NCBI GenBank assembly: GCA_947378695.1
Contig: CANCKZ010000016.1
Span: 1 to 10,340 of the forward strand
Origin: Rickettsiales bacterium
GTDB lineage: Bacteria > Pseudomonadota > Alphaproteobacteria > Rickettsiales > Deianiraeaceae
Direction of reading: 5' to 3'
Length of the DNA: 10,340 bases
The notes beneath the pieces are model-generated. The model made no database searches. It saw only the letters and a program-made list of their open reading frames with translations, and was not told where the DNA came from. A program made the position numbers and the translations under genes. This document shows positions 1-6,769 of the stretch, one piece after another; the stretch's first letter is position 1; the number at the start of each line of letters is the position of its first letter.

Positions 1-2756
1 GATTTCGAAGCCTCGCAGCAGCAGAACTTCGCAAAAAACGCTTTAATTGCGTTCCAAAACTTGCATTCGCACTGTTTTTGAGGTTTGCACTCGCTTTTTG
101 TGTCGCATGTTGATTTTTCACCGTAAGATTTCGCTTTTTCAACAACCAACGCCGTATTTCGAATTACAAAGTGCATAATTCCACCATTTTTGATGTATTC
201 AAGCTCCGGATTGGTGTTCACTCGTGAAATTATTGTGATTTCCTTCGTTGTGCCGTTGGAATATTGAATTTCAGCCTGAACTTCTTGCGATGGAGTCAAG
301 TTTTGCAGGTTTTTGATCGAAACAATTTCGTCGCCTTGTAAATTCAATGTTTTGCGAGTCTCATTTTTGAAAACGAACGGCAAAACTCCCATTCCAACAA
401 GGTTTGAGCGGTGAATTCGCTCGAAAGATTCCGCAATAACCGCCTTCACGCCAAGTAAATATGTGCCCTTCGCAGCCCAATCACGAGACGACCCCGTGCC
501 ATATTCCTTCCCAGCAAAAACGACCATCGGCGTGCTATTTTGCTTGTGTTTCATTGCAATGTCATAGACCGGCAGAACTTCGCCCGTTGTGAAATCCTTA
601 GAATATCCACCTTCTTTGACGATTCCATCGCCACTAACTGCCATTTCGTTTTTGATGCGGATATTTGCAAAAGTTCCACGCATCATAACAGAATGTGAAC
701 CACGACGAGCCCCATACGAGTTAAAATCCGCAGATTGCACACCGTTTGATTCAAGAAATTTCCCAGCTGGCGAGCTTTTTGCAATGTTGCCTGCTGGTGA
801 AATGTGGTCAGTTGTGATAGAATCGCCAAGAATTAAAAGCGGTTTTGCATTGATGATATCGCCAATTTTCCCGCTAGAATCCCTGTTCATGCCTTCAAAA
901 TATGGTGGATTTTCAATATATGTTGAAGATTTCTGCCACGAATAAACATCGCTTTCAACCACTTTGATATCCTGCCATTCTTTTGTGCCTTCGTAAATAT
1001 TTGCATATTTTTCAACGAACACTTCACGAGTCACAAACCGCTTCATAACCGCTTGAATTTCTTCGTTTGATGGCCAGATATCCTTCAAAAACACGGGATT
1101 TCCGTTCAAATCAACGCCAATTTCTTCGGAAAGGATATCTTTGCGAACAGTTCCAAGCAGTGCATAAGCAACAACAAGCGGCGGCGATGCCAAATAATTT
1201 GCCTTAACAAGTGCGTGAACTCGCCCCTCAAAGTTGCGATTTCCAGAAAGAACGCCAGATACCGTCAGGTTTTTTTCGGCAATTTCCTTTTCAATTTCGG
1301 GGTTTAGTGGTCCTGAATTTCCGATGCAAGTTGTACAACCAAAGCCAACAACATTGAATCCAAGTTCGTCAAGATACCTCTGTAAGCCTGATTCTATAAG
1401 ATATTTTTCGGCAACTCTTGAACCGGGTGCAAGCGAAGTTTTCACAAATGATGGAACTTTTAAACCCATTTCAACGGCTTTTTTTGCCAAAAGTCCCGCT
1501 GCTATCAACACCGATGGATTTGATGTATTTGTGCAAGAAGTTATTGCGGCAATTACAACCGAACCATTGCTTAAAGTTTTTGGTTCAACAATTTCGTTGT
1601 TAATTGCAAATGTTTCGGAAAAATTCTGTGCAACAACATCAAGTTCAAGCTTATCCTGTGGGCGTTTTGGTCCTGATATACAAGGCTTTACGGTTGAAAG
1701 GTCAAGTGTTAAAATATCGGTAAATTCTGCGTTGTTGTTCACGCCAAAAATGCCTTGTGCTTTTGAATATTGACGCACGATTTCAATTTGCTCTTCTGAA
1801 CGACCAGTTAAGTAGAGGTAATCCAGAGTTTTATCATCAATTGGGAAAATTCCACAAGTTGCACCATATTCCGGTGCCATGTTTGCAATTGTTGCACGGT
1901 CTTCAAGTGTCAAAAATGCAAGACCTTCACCAAAAAATTCAACAAATTTTTCCACAACTCCTTTTTTGCGAAGCATTTGTGTTATTGTCAGGATTAAATC
2001 CGTCGCTGTAATTCCTTCGTTCAATTTGCCTTTCAATTCAAAGCCGATAACCTCTGGCAGAAGTAAGCTCATTGATTGCCCAAGCATAACAGATTCGGCT
2101 TCAATTCCGCCAACTCCCCAGCCAAGAACTCCAAGTCCGTTCACCATTGTTGTGTGGGAATCTGTGCCAACTAGGGTATCAAAAAACAGAATACCATCTT
2201 TTTGAGCAACAACCGAAGCAATATGTTCAACATTAATTTGGTGGCAAATTCCTGTTCCGGGTGGAACTACATAAAGATTGTTGAACGATTTTTGCCCCCA
2301 TTTAAGGAATTCGTATCGTTCTTTATTGCGTTCCATTTCAAGGCGAGTATTCTCTTCCGCTGAATTTTTGCTTGCATAAGAATCCACCTGAACCGAGTGG
2401 TCAATTACTAAGTGAACGGGTGCAATTGGGTTAATTTTTGTGACATCTCCGCCAAGTTTTTTTGTTGCATCACGCATTGCGGCAAGGTCAACAATTGCAG
2501 GTACGCCGGTGAAATCTTGCATTAAAACACGATATGGAAGGTATTGAATTTCAAGGTCTTCACCGCCAGATTTCCCCTTGTTTTTCACCCAAGAAAGCAC
2601 TTTAATGACATCTTCTTTGGTTGAATTTCTTGCAACATTTTCAAGTAGAATTTTGATTGAAAACGGCATTTTGGAAATATCAACGCCGTGCTGGCTTGCT
2701 ATGGAGTTAAGATCGAAAAACTGGTATTGCTTTGCGTTCACTTGAATTTCAGGCAT
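1..2756 (-). CDS. acnA: Aconitate hydratase A, 3' end beyond window
   Basis: Converts citrate to isocitrate in the TCA cycle; a cytoplasmic 4Fe-4S enzyme of the AcnA/IRP1 family. The reading frame was checked by hand over much of its length and is open from the ATG at 2756 to the left window edge (918 full codons visible). Family motifs seen include QDFTGVPAIVDLAAMRDA, GTDSHTTMVNGLGVLGWGVGG, the cluster ligand Cys408 in SCTNTSNPS, Cys474 and Cys477 in GCTTCIGNSG, and the swivelling-domain motif GSSRDWAAKG. The 66- and 3-residue Cys spacings equal those of E. coli AcnA. The normal fold ends near residue 867 (MHFVIRN). The frame then runs on for at least 50 residues with Cys884, 890, 896, 898 and 912-914, which is not usual for the family. 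The start is preceded by a weak AAGGA about 16 nt upstream. The gene is divergent from the M23 peptidase gene. Confidence 0.97.
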   Translation of the reverse strand, partial: MPEIQVNAKQYQFFDLNSIASQHGVDISKMPFSIKILLENVARNSTKEDVIKVLSWVKNKGKSGGEDLEIQYLPYRVLMQDFTGVPAIVDLAAMRDATKKLGGDVTKINPIAPVHLVIDHSVQVDSYASKNSAEENTRLEMERNKERYEFLKWGQKSFNNLYVVPPGTGICHQINVEHIASVVAQKDGILFFDTLVGTDSHTTMVNGLGVLGWGVGGIEAESVMLGQSMSLLLPEVIGFELKGKLNEGITATDLILTITQMLRKKGVVEKFVEFFGEGLAFLTLEDRATIANMAPEYGATCGIFPIDDKTLDYLYLTGRSEEQIEIVRQYSKAQGIFGVNNNAEFTDILTLDLSTVKPCISGPKRPQDKLELDVVAQNFSETFAINNEIVEPKTLSNGSVVIAAITSCTNTSNPSVLIAAGLLAKKAVEMGLKVPSFVKTSLAPGSRVAEKYLIESGLQRYLDELGFNVVGFGCTTCIGNSGPLNPEIEKEIAEKNLTVSGVLSGNRNFEGRVHALVKANYLASPPLVVAYALLGTVRKDILSEEIGVDLNGNPVFLKDIWPSNEEIQAVMKRFVTREVFVEKYANIYEGTKEWQDIKVVESDVYSWQKSSTYIENPPYFEGMNRDSSGKIGDIINAKPLLILGDSITTDHISPAGNIAKSSPAGKFLESNGVQSADFNSYGARRGSHSVMMRGTFANIRIKNEMAVSGDGIVKEGGYSKDFTTGEVLPVYDIAMKHKQNSTPMVVFAGKEYGTGSSRDWAAKGTYLLGVKAVIAESFERIHRSNLVGMGVLPFVFKNETRKTLNLQGDEIVSIKNLQNLTPSQEVQAEIQYSNGTTKEITIISRVNTNPELEYIKNGGIMHFVIRNTALVVEKAKSYGEKSTCDTKSECKPQKQCECKFWNAIKAFFAKFCCCEASK

Positions 2757-2814
2757 AATTTTGATTATTAGTTCCTTTTAATTTATTACAAATGGAAAAA
2801 TGGCACGGGGGAAA

Positions 2815-2820
2815 TGTCAA
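2815..2820 (-). promoter_or_regulatory. Candidate -35 box for acnA
   Basis: CTTGACA on the minus strand, 59 nt before the acnA start. It matches the alphaproteobacterial CTTGAC -35 form. No good -10 lies at a spacing of 16-19; the nearest AT-rich hexamers, TTGTAA and TAATAA, lie 23 and 26 nt away. The assignment is therefore tentative. Confidence 0.3.
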
Positions 2821-2890
2821 GGAAAATGTGCTTCCTTGCTCTGAATATGAATAGTTGAGATTGCGTAAAATTTTAATTGATAATAAAAAT

Positions 2891-3373
2891 ATGCCACATA
2901 AACTTGCTGATAAACTATATCCTGTAACTAGTAAATTTGGAATGAGAATACACCCAGTTCATAAAACGCAAAGACCACACCAAGGCACCGACCACGCAAT
3001 GCCACAAGGAACGAGCGTTAAAGCGGTTTCTGACGGAGTTGTAAAACAAGCGAATTTTAATAGTAAAAGTTATGGCGGGCGTGTTGTGGTTGAACATAAA
3101 GAAGGCAGGGCTGCAGGCTACAAAACATCGTATAATCACCTAAGTGCAATTAATGCAACAAATGTAAAGCTTAATGGATATGTGTTTGCAGGTGAAGAAA
3201 TTGGCAAAAGCGGTGGAACGATAAATACTTTTGGTGCTGGCACAAGTACGGGTGCTCATTTACATTTTGAAGTTTACCAGCCGGGATTTGATATGTACAC
3301 ATCTAACGGCTATACAAATAAAGATGCGGTAGTCAATCCCGAAACGCATTGGAATATAGTTGAAGAAGATTAA
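2891..3373 (+). CDS. Small M23-family metallopeptidase without signal peptide
   Basis: Predicted Zn-dependent peptidoglycan endopeptidase of the M23/LytM type. From ATG 2891 it has 160 residues and is almost entirely the catalytic domain. It shows a beta-strand entry SKFGMRIHP (14-22), the first Zn-ligand motif H30-x3-D34 (HQGTD), the catalytic His83 in YNHLS, and the H123-x-H125 motif in GAHLHFEV. All expected catalytic residues are present. No signal peptide, membrane span, LysM or SH3 domain is seen, whereas most chromosomal M23 proteins have an N-terminal export or coiled-coil region. A TTG start at 2855 would add 12 residues (MRLRKILIDNKN) but still no signal sequence. Neither start has an SD. 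The small membrane protein gene follows after 9 nt, so the two are probably co-transcribed. Access to the periplasm would need a holin-like partner, another export route, or lysis. Confidence 0.88.
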   Translation: MPHKLADKLYPVTSKFGMRIHPVHKTQRPHQGTDHAMPQGTSVKAVSDGVVKQANFNSKSYGGRVVVEHKEGRAAGYKTSYNHLSAINATNVKLNGYVFAGEEIGKSGGTINTFGAGTSTGAHLHFEVYQPGFDMYTSNGYTNKDAVVNPETHWNIVEED

Positions 3374-3382
3374 TACACGACA

Positions 3383-3574
3383 ATGAAGAGGAAGATTTTG
3401 GTAGCGGTTTTCGTTGCATTGGTAGCTTTGGTAATATATTTTTTTGGTATTTTGAGATATAGATGTATCGTTAGGTATAATATGTATTCTCCTCACGACG
3501 CATATGCAATATATTTTTATATTCCTGGTAAGCATGAAAATATATTCGCAGAAGACCTAGATTATTATGGTTGA
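3383..3574 (+). CDS. Small single-span membrane protein, function unknown
   Basis: A 63-residue ORF starting at ATG 3383, 9 nt after the M23 peptidase stop and on the same strand. Residues 1-4 (MKRK) are positively charged. Residues 5-22 form a hydrophobic helix (ILVAVFVALVALVIYFFG) typical of an uncleaved signal anchor or a signal peptide. The remaining 40 residues are rich in Tyr and aromatic residues with one Cys (Cys28), and would face the periplasm under the positive-inside rule. No domain is recognised. The tight spacing suggests a partner of the peptidase, for example an anchor, export helper or holin-like protein. No sequence motif proves any of these. It could also be a truncated remnant of a longer gene, but no continuation is visible in any frame before the tRNA gene. 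Confidence 0.6.
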   Translation: MKRKILVAVFVALVALVIYFFGILRYRCIVRYNMYSPHDAYAIYFYIPGKHENIFAEDLDYYG

Positions 3575-3587
3575 ATGAATTAAGAAC

Positions 3588-3664
3588 TGGTGCCACCAGC
3601 CGGAATCGAACCGGCGACCTCGTCCTTACCAAGGACGCGCAACTACCAACTGTGCTACGGCGGC
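3588..3664 (-). tRNA. tRNA-Thr(GGT)
   Basis: 77 nt with the CCA end encoded. The acceptor arm GCCGCCG pairs with TGGTGGC through two G-T pairs. The anticodon stem CGTCC/GGACG encloses the loop TTGGTAA with anticodon GGT, reading ACC and ACT Thr codons. The T arm is GCCGG-TTCGATT-CCGGC and the discriminator base is A. The D stem is short, with three clear pairs. The gene is convergent with the M23/membrane-protein pair, 13 nt away. Confidence 0.97.
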
Positions 3665-3676
3665 AACCTTATGGGG

Positions 3677-3705
3677 TTTTAAAAAGGCAATAAGACAATT
3701 GTCAA
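3677..3705 (-). promoter_or_regulatory. Promoter of tRNA-Thr
   Basis: Minus-strand TTGACA (3705-3700), a 17-nt spacer, then TTAAAA (3682-3677). Transcription would begin close to 3670, a few bases before the mature tRNA 5' end at 3664. The -35 lies in the short palindrome GACAATTGTC. This is one of the best-formed promoters in the window. Confidence 0.65.
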
Positions 3706-3718
3706 CTTATTTTTTTAT

Positions 3719-4129
3719 TCAAAAAGATTTTTTGAGGTTTTGCCGACATTCATCGCTATGAAAATCCTCTTCAAGCTCTAATTTTATGAAAACCTTGCGT
3801 GGAAGTGTGTAGGCAGCACCGCCAATGTGGTCAATAAACATAGTAATGGGGTGAATAACCTCAAAACCACCGCCGGCAATCGCCCTTTGTTTGCCGTGAA
3901 TTGTAACTGTGTTGGTTTTATAGCACTCCTTTTTTACTGTGATAACATACGAAGGTCTTCCTCTCAATTTCACAACCGCTGGCGTGGTGTAAGTTCCAAC
4001 GCCTTCAATTGTAATTTTTGCCCCTTCAATGTTGCTGTTTATGTGAACTTTGTGTTTTGTTGAACCTGTTAATGTTGCACAAGAGGCAAGCATCGTGCAA
4101 ATTACAAGTGCTGATATGGTTTTAATCAC
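3719..4129 (-). CDS. PEGA-like lipoprotein
   Basis: 136 residues starting at GTG 4129. The signal peptide has a hydrophobic core and a lipobox LASC (14-17), so Cys17 would be lipidated by Lgt and cleaved by LspA. Residues 28-75 (INSNIEGAKITIEGVGTYTT and following) resemble the PEGA-type beta domain found in surface lipoproteins: a PEGA-like EGA turn, a TPAVV strand, then a VITVKKECY strand. Residues 88-108 are Gly-rich and hydrophobic (GGGFEVIHPITMFIDHIGGA), as in small lipoproteins that carry a short membrane-associated hairpin. The tail is acidic then basic. The gene is divergent from ftsZ and has its own promoter. The specific function is unknown; a cell-envelope location is well supported by the lipobox. 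The start has no SD. Confidence 0.85.
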   Translation of the reverse strand: MIKTISALVICTMLASCATLTGSTKHKVHINSNIEGAKITIEGVGTYTTPAVVKLRGRPSYVITVKKECYKTNTVTIHGKQRAIAGGGFEVIHPITMFIDHIGGAAYTLPRKVFIKLELEEDFHSDECRQNLKKSF

Positions 4130-4148
4130 TTTGTTGAGCTATAAAATA

Positions 4149-4165
4149 ACACTTGTTAAAAGTGT
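4149..4165. repeat. Inverted repeat, possible operator
   Basis: ACACTT-GTTAA-AAGTGT, perfect 6-bp arms with a 5-bp spacer, covering the predicted -10 of the lipoprotein gene. The position is where a repressor could block transcription. The arms are short and the operator role is inference. Confidence 0.4.
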
Positions 4166-4183
4166 GAATGTGGGGTTTGTCAA
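4155..4183 (-). promoter_or_regulatory. Promoter of the lipoprotein gene
   Basis: Minus-strand CTTGACA with its TTGACA at 4183-4178, a 17- or 18-nt spacer, then TTTAAC or TTAACA. The -10 falls inside the inverted repeat at 4149-4165. The start codon is at 4129, giving a leader of roughly 20 nt. Confidence 0.5.
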
Positions 4184-4203
4184 GTTTTTTGAAAAAACTC
4201 TTG
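4181..4203. other. AT-rich hairpin in the ftsZ leader region
   Basis: A perfect palindrome of 8 bp per arm around one base (AGTTTTTT-G-AAAAAACT, 4183-4199) is flanked by CAAG and CTTG, which extend the stem across a small bulge. A T-rich stretch follows on the plus strand. It could act as a weak terminator or simply be a DNA palindrome between the two divergent genes. It lacks a GC-rich stem. Confidence 0.3.
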
Positions 4204-4227
4204 AATTTTTATTTTTCCTGTTCCTAG

Positions 4228-4244
4228 CTATATATTATTATAAT
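4228..4244 (+). promoter_or_regulatory. Candidate -10 region of ftsZ
   Basis: CTATATATTATTATAAT contains CTATAT, the alphaproteobacterial -10 form, and TATAAT, 29-45 nt before the ftsZ ATG. The closest -35-like sequence is CTTGAA at 4200-4205, 22 nt from CTATAT, so the pair is not a canonical promoter. Confidence 0.35.
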
Positions 4245-4272
4245 TTTCTTTTTTGCAATTTCTTTTTTGTTT

Positions 4273-5727
4273 ATGGCATTAAAATTTGGAGGGTCCAACA
4301 GTACCGCAGTAGTTAAGCCTAAAATCGTAGTATTTGGCGTTGGAGGTGGCGGTTGCAATGCGGTAAATCACATGATCCAATCCGGCGTTCGTGGCGTTGA
4401 TTTCGTCATAGCAAACACCGATGCACAAGCACTTGAAGTTTCATCGTGCGAAAACAAAATTCAACTTGGCGCAACCGTAACAGGTGGTCTTGGTGCTGGT
4501 TCAATGCCAGAAATTGGCAAGCGTGCAGCAGAAGAAAGTGCAAGCGAAATTGAGGACTACATTCGCGATGCAAACATGGTTTTTGTTGCGTGTGGAATGG
4601 GTGGTGGAACTGGAACTGGTGCTGCTCCTGTTATTGCAAAAATTGCAAAAGAGCGTGGAATTCTAACAATTGGTGTTGTTACAAAACCATTTGCCTTTGA
4701 GAGAGAAAAACGCATGAAAATTGCCGAAAACGGTATTAAAGAAATGCGTGCATTTTGCGATACCACAATCGTTATTGCAAACCAAAATCTTTTCAGAATT
4801 GCCAACGCGGAAACTACACTAAAAGATGCCTTCAAAATGGCGGATAATGTCCTTGTTTCAGGTATTCGTTGCATAACAGATTTAATCACAAATTCTGGTT
4901 TAATTAACCTTGATTTTGCCGATGTAAGTGTGATAATGTCTGATATGGGCTACGCTGTAATGGGTGAAGGTGAAGGATATGGCGAGGACAGGGCTGCTCG
5001 TGCTGCTGAAAACGCAATGACAAACCCACTGCTTGAAGAATCATCAATCAAGGGTGCAACCGGTCTTTTAATCAACATTTCCGGTGGAAACGATATTACG
5101 CTATTTGAAATCAACGATATTATCGATCGCATAACATCAGAGGTTGACCTTGACGCAAACATCAAATTTGGTTCAATCATAACAGAGGACACATCAGGTT
5201 CGATAAAAGTTGCAATTGTTGCGACTGGTCTTGCTTTTGATGCTGAACTTGCAAAACCAAAAGTTGAAGCAAAATTCAATCAACAACAAAACCTTAGACA
5301 ACCAATCCGCGAAGCAATTCGCAACGCACAAAATGAAAGAGAAGTTGAGCGTCAATATTCATCACAACCAATGCGTGAAGAGCAAGAAATTGAAGACGAT
5401 TTCAAACCAAGACCTTCCCAACAAACAGCAAGACAATTCCAACAAGTTCGCCAAGAAATGAACGATATTGAAGACGAAAACGAATCGTTTGCAAACTACG
5501 ACATTCCAGAACAAGAGGACATCGTTGACGATAACTACTTTGAAACATCATATAAGCCGAAAACTCCAACATTTGATGAATCAGTTTTGGACAAAGAAAA
5601 GCAATATCGCAACATGCCTTTCGTTCCAAAAAAAGTGGTTGATATCAATGAAGGTCAAGGAAATTCGCAGAATCGTCAAAAATTTGAGTTCAAAAACATT
5701 TTCAAAATTAAAAGAGACGCAAGCTAA
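4273..5727 (+). CDS. ftsZ: Cell division protein FtsZ
   Basis: Tubulin-like GTPase that polymerises into the Z ring at midcell. From ATG 4273 it has 484 residues. The GTP-binding loops are intact: GVGGGGCNAV (22-31), the tubulin signature GGGTGTG (110-116) and the T7 catalytic loop with NLDFAD (212-217). The globular domain ends near residue 320. A long, Gln/Glu/Asn-rich disordered linker of about 130 residues follows. The C-terminus (FEFKNIFKIKRDAS) lacks a recognisable IPAFLRR-type conserved peptide, which in other alphaproteobacteria binds FtsA and other partners; KFEFKNIFKIKR may be a basic replacement. An upstream in-frame TTG (4267) would add two residues; the ATG is preferred. No SD is seen before either. 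ftsZ is not next to ftsA, ftsQ or murein genes here. It ends 1 nt before the convergent nth stop. Confidence 0.98.
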   Translation: MALKFGGSNSTAVVKPKIVVFGVGGGGCNAVNHMIQSGVRGVDFVIANTDAQALEVSSCENKIQLGATVTGGLGAGSMPEIGKRAAEESASEIEDYIRDANMVFVACGMGGGTGTGAAPVIAKIAKERGILTIGVVTKPFAFEREKRMKIAENGIKEMRAFCDTTIVIANQNLFRIANAETTLKDAFKMADNVLVSGIRCITDLITNSGLINLDFADVSVIMSDMGYAVMGEGEGYGEDRAARAAENAMTNPLLEESSIKGATGLLINISGGNDITLFEINDIIDRITSEVDLDANIKFGSIITEDTSGSIKVAIVATGLAFDAELAKPKVEAKFNQQQNLRQPIREAIRNAQNEREVERQYSSQPMREEQEIEDDFKPRPSQQTARQFQQVRQEMNDIEDENESFANYDIPEQEDIVDDNYFETSYKPKTPTFDESVLDKEKQYRNMPFVPKKVVDINEGQGNSQNRQKFEFKNIFKIKRDAS

Positions 5728-5728
5728 A

Positions 5729-6376
5729 TCACGCTTCAAAGCTTGGGCACAGATGGGAAATCACGCATTTCCCGCAGTCTGGCTTGCGAGCTTTGCAAAC
5801 ATAACGCCCGTGAAGAACCAATAAATGGTGGGCGGAAAGTTCAAATTCCTTCGGCAATTTCGGGAAAACCTGCGTTTCTGTTTCAAGAACCGTCTTCGCA
5901 TTTGCAAGACCAACCCGATTACACACCCTGAAAACATGAGTATCCACCGCCAAAGTTGGAATGCCAAAGCACGAATTTAAAATCACATTTGCAGATTTTC
6001 GCCCTACTCCCGCCAGTGTTTCAAGTTCAGACAAGGTTTTTGGCACTTCACCGCCAAAATTTTCAATCAACTGCTGTGATGCAAGAAAAATATTTTTTGC
6101 CTTGGTATTGTTGTAATTTATTGAGGAGATTTTCTCGCGAAGCCAGTCGTGACCAAGGGCAAGGACATCGTGCGGGGTTTTTACGACCTCAAAAATTGGT
6201 GGGGTAATTTTGTTGACTTGCTTATCTGTCGCCTGCGCAGAAAGAACCACGGCGATGAGCAAATGAAACGGGTTTTCGTGGTCAAGTTCAATGCGGGCAT
6301 TGGGGTTTTGTGTGTGCAAAAGGCAAAAAAGTTCGTGGGTTTGTGGTTGAGTGAGGGCTGTGAGATACATTACCAT
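5729..6376 (-). CDS. nth: Endonuclease III
   Basis: DNA glycosylase/AP lyase that removes oxidised pyrimidines in base excision repair. 215 residues from ATG 6376. The helix-hairpin-helix LAGVGRKSANVILN contains catalytic Lys127, and VDTHVFRV holds catalytic Asp145. The 4Fe-4S loop is C194-x6-C201-x2-C204-x5-C210. All these residues sit exactly 7 positions later than in E. coli Nth. The start overlaps the preceding gene: ATG 6376 begins 4 nt before that gene's TAA stop, and a second in-frame ATG at 6370 forms TAATG with the stop. Either arrangement implies translational coupling. The 3' end is 1 nt from the ftsZ stop on the other strand. Confidence 0.97.
   Translation of the reverse strand: MVMYLTALTQPQTHELFCLLHTQNPNARIELDHENPFHLLIAVVLSAQATDKQVNKITPPIFEVVKTPHDVLALGHDWLREKISSINYNNTKAKNIFLASQQLIENFGGEVPKTLSELETLAGVGRKSANVILNSCFGIPTLAVDTHVFRVCNRVGLANAKTVLETETQVFPKLPKEFELSAHHLLVLHGRYVCKARKPDCGKCVISHLCPSFEA
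5755..5773. other. Hairpin in the nth 3' end
   Basis: GGGAAAT-CACGC-ATTTCCC, a perfect 7-bp stem with a 5-nt loop, lies inside the nth coding sequence just beyond the ftsZ stop. It could cap or weaken read-through of the ftsZ transcript, but there is no U-run after it, so it is not a standard intrinsic terminator. Confidence 0.3.
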
Positions 6377-6717
6377 GTTAGCTGTTGACTGCTCGCTTTT
6401 AGATTTGTTTCGTACATCATTAGAATTGTAACATAGTTACACATATCAACACTGCTATTGCAATAATCTTTAATTACTCTATCCATAATTTTTCTATGCT
6501 TTGCTGTTGTAAGCTTTTTAAAGGCATTCAAATTTTCACGCTCCATCATTCTAAGGGTAACATCCTGACACATATCGACTGAGCCTTCGCAATAATCTTT
6601 TCTAACTTGCTTTTTAATATTATTAATCACCACATCCTTTTGTGACTCTTGAAAATCCATAGGATGGATAAACCCAGAACAGAGGATAAATGTCAATATT
6701 ATCAACAATGATTTCAT
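6370..6717 (-). CDS. Small secreted protein with duplicated Cys motif
   Basis: 115 residues from ATG 6717. Residues 1-16 form a hydrophobic signal peptide (MKSLLIILTFILCSGF). The likely cleavage is before or near residue 20, although Cys13 gives no proper lipobox. The mature part contains two copies of a 33-residue unit (34-66 and 77-109) sharing the core DYC-x2-SVDMC-x2-VT-x2-MM; 18 of 33 positions are identical. Each unit has two Cys spaced C-x6-C, suited to one disulfide or to metal binding in the periplasm. I recognise no named family. The gene lies between the TerC family gene (48 nt upstream) and nth (overlapping) on the same strand, so it is probably part of that transcript. No SD; an AT tract ends 6 nt before the ATG. 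Function unknown. Confidence 0.8.
   Translation of the reverse strand: MKSLLIILTFILCSGFIHPMDFQESQKDVVINNIKKQVRKDYCEGSVDMCQDVTLRMMERENLNAFKKLTTAKHRKIMDRVIKDYCNSSVDMCNYVTILMMYETNLKASSQQLTW
6391..6618 (-). repeat. Two 33-codon repeats within the secreted protein gene
   Basis: Repeat 1 spans 6520-6618 and repeat 2 spans 6391-6489, 129 nt apart in register. The encoded units share 18 of 33 residues, concentrated in DYC-x2-SVDMC-x2-VT. Similarity is also visible at DNA level, for example AAAGATTATTGC at the head of both cores, which suggests an internal gene duplication. Confidence 0.85.
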
Positions 6718-6722
6718 TTGGA

Positions 6723-6769
6723 ATATATAAATTATATAGTCGCATCACTTCTATAAATGCAAAAGTCAA
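6723..6769 (-). promoter_or_regulatory. Candidate internal promoter before the secreted protein gene
   Basis: Minus-strand CTTGACT (6770-6764) overlaps the TGA stop of the TerC family gene. CTATATAAT begins 25 nt further on, and a TATATAATTTATATAT tract runs to 6 nt before the ATG at 6717. The -35 to -10 distance is too long for a normal sigma-70 promoter. TTGCAT at 6762-6757 with TATATA 18 nt downstream is an alternative. Confidence 0.3.

Noticed and set aside
589..2205. Several plus-strand ORFs of 60-180 codons opposite acnA
   Set aside because: They lie antisense to a fully supported aconitase reading frame and have no domain, start signal or coherent composition of their own.
2855..2890. 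TTG start for the M23 peptidase
   Set aside because: It adds 12 residues without a signal peptide or SD. ATG 2891 directly precedes the catalytic domain and is preferred.
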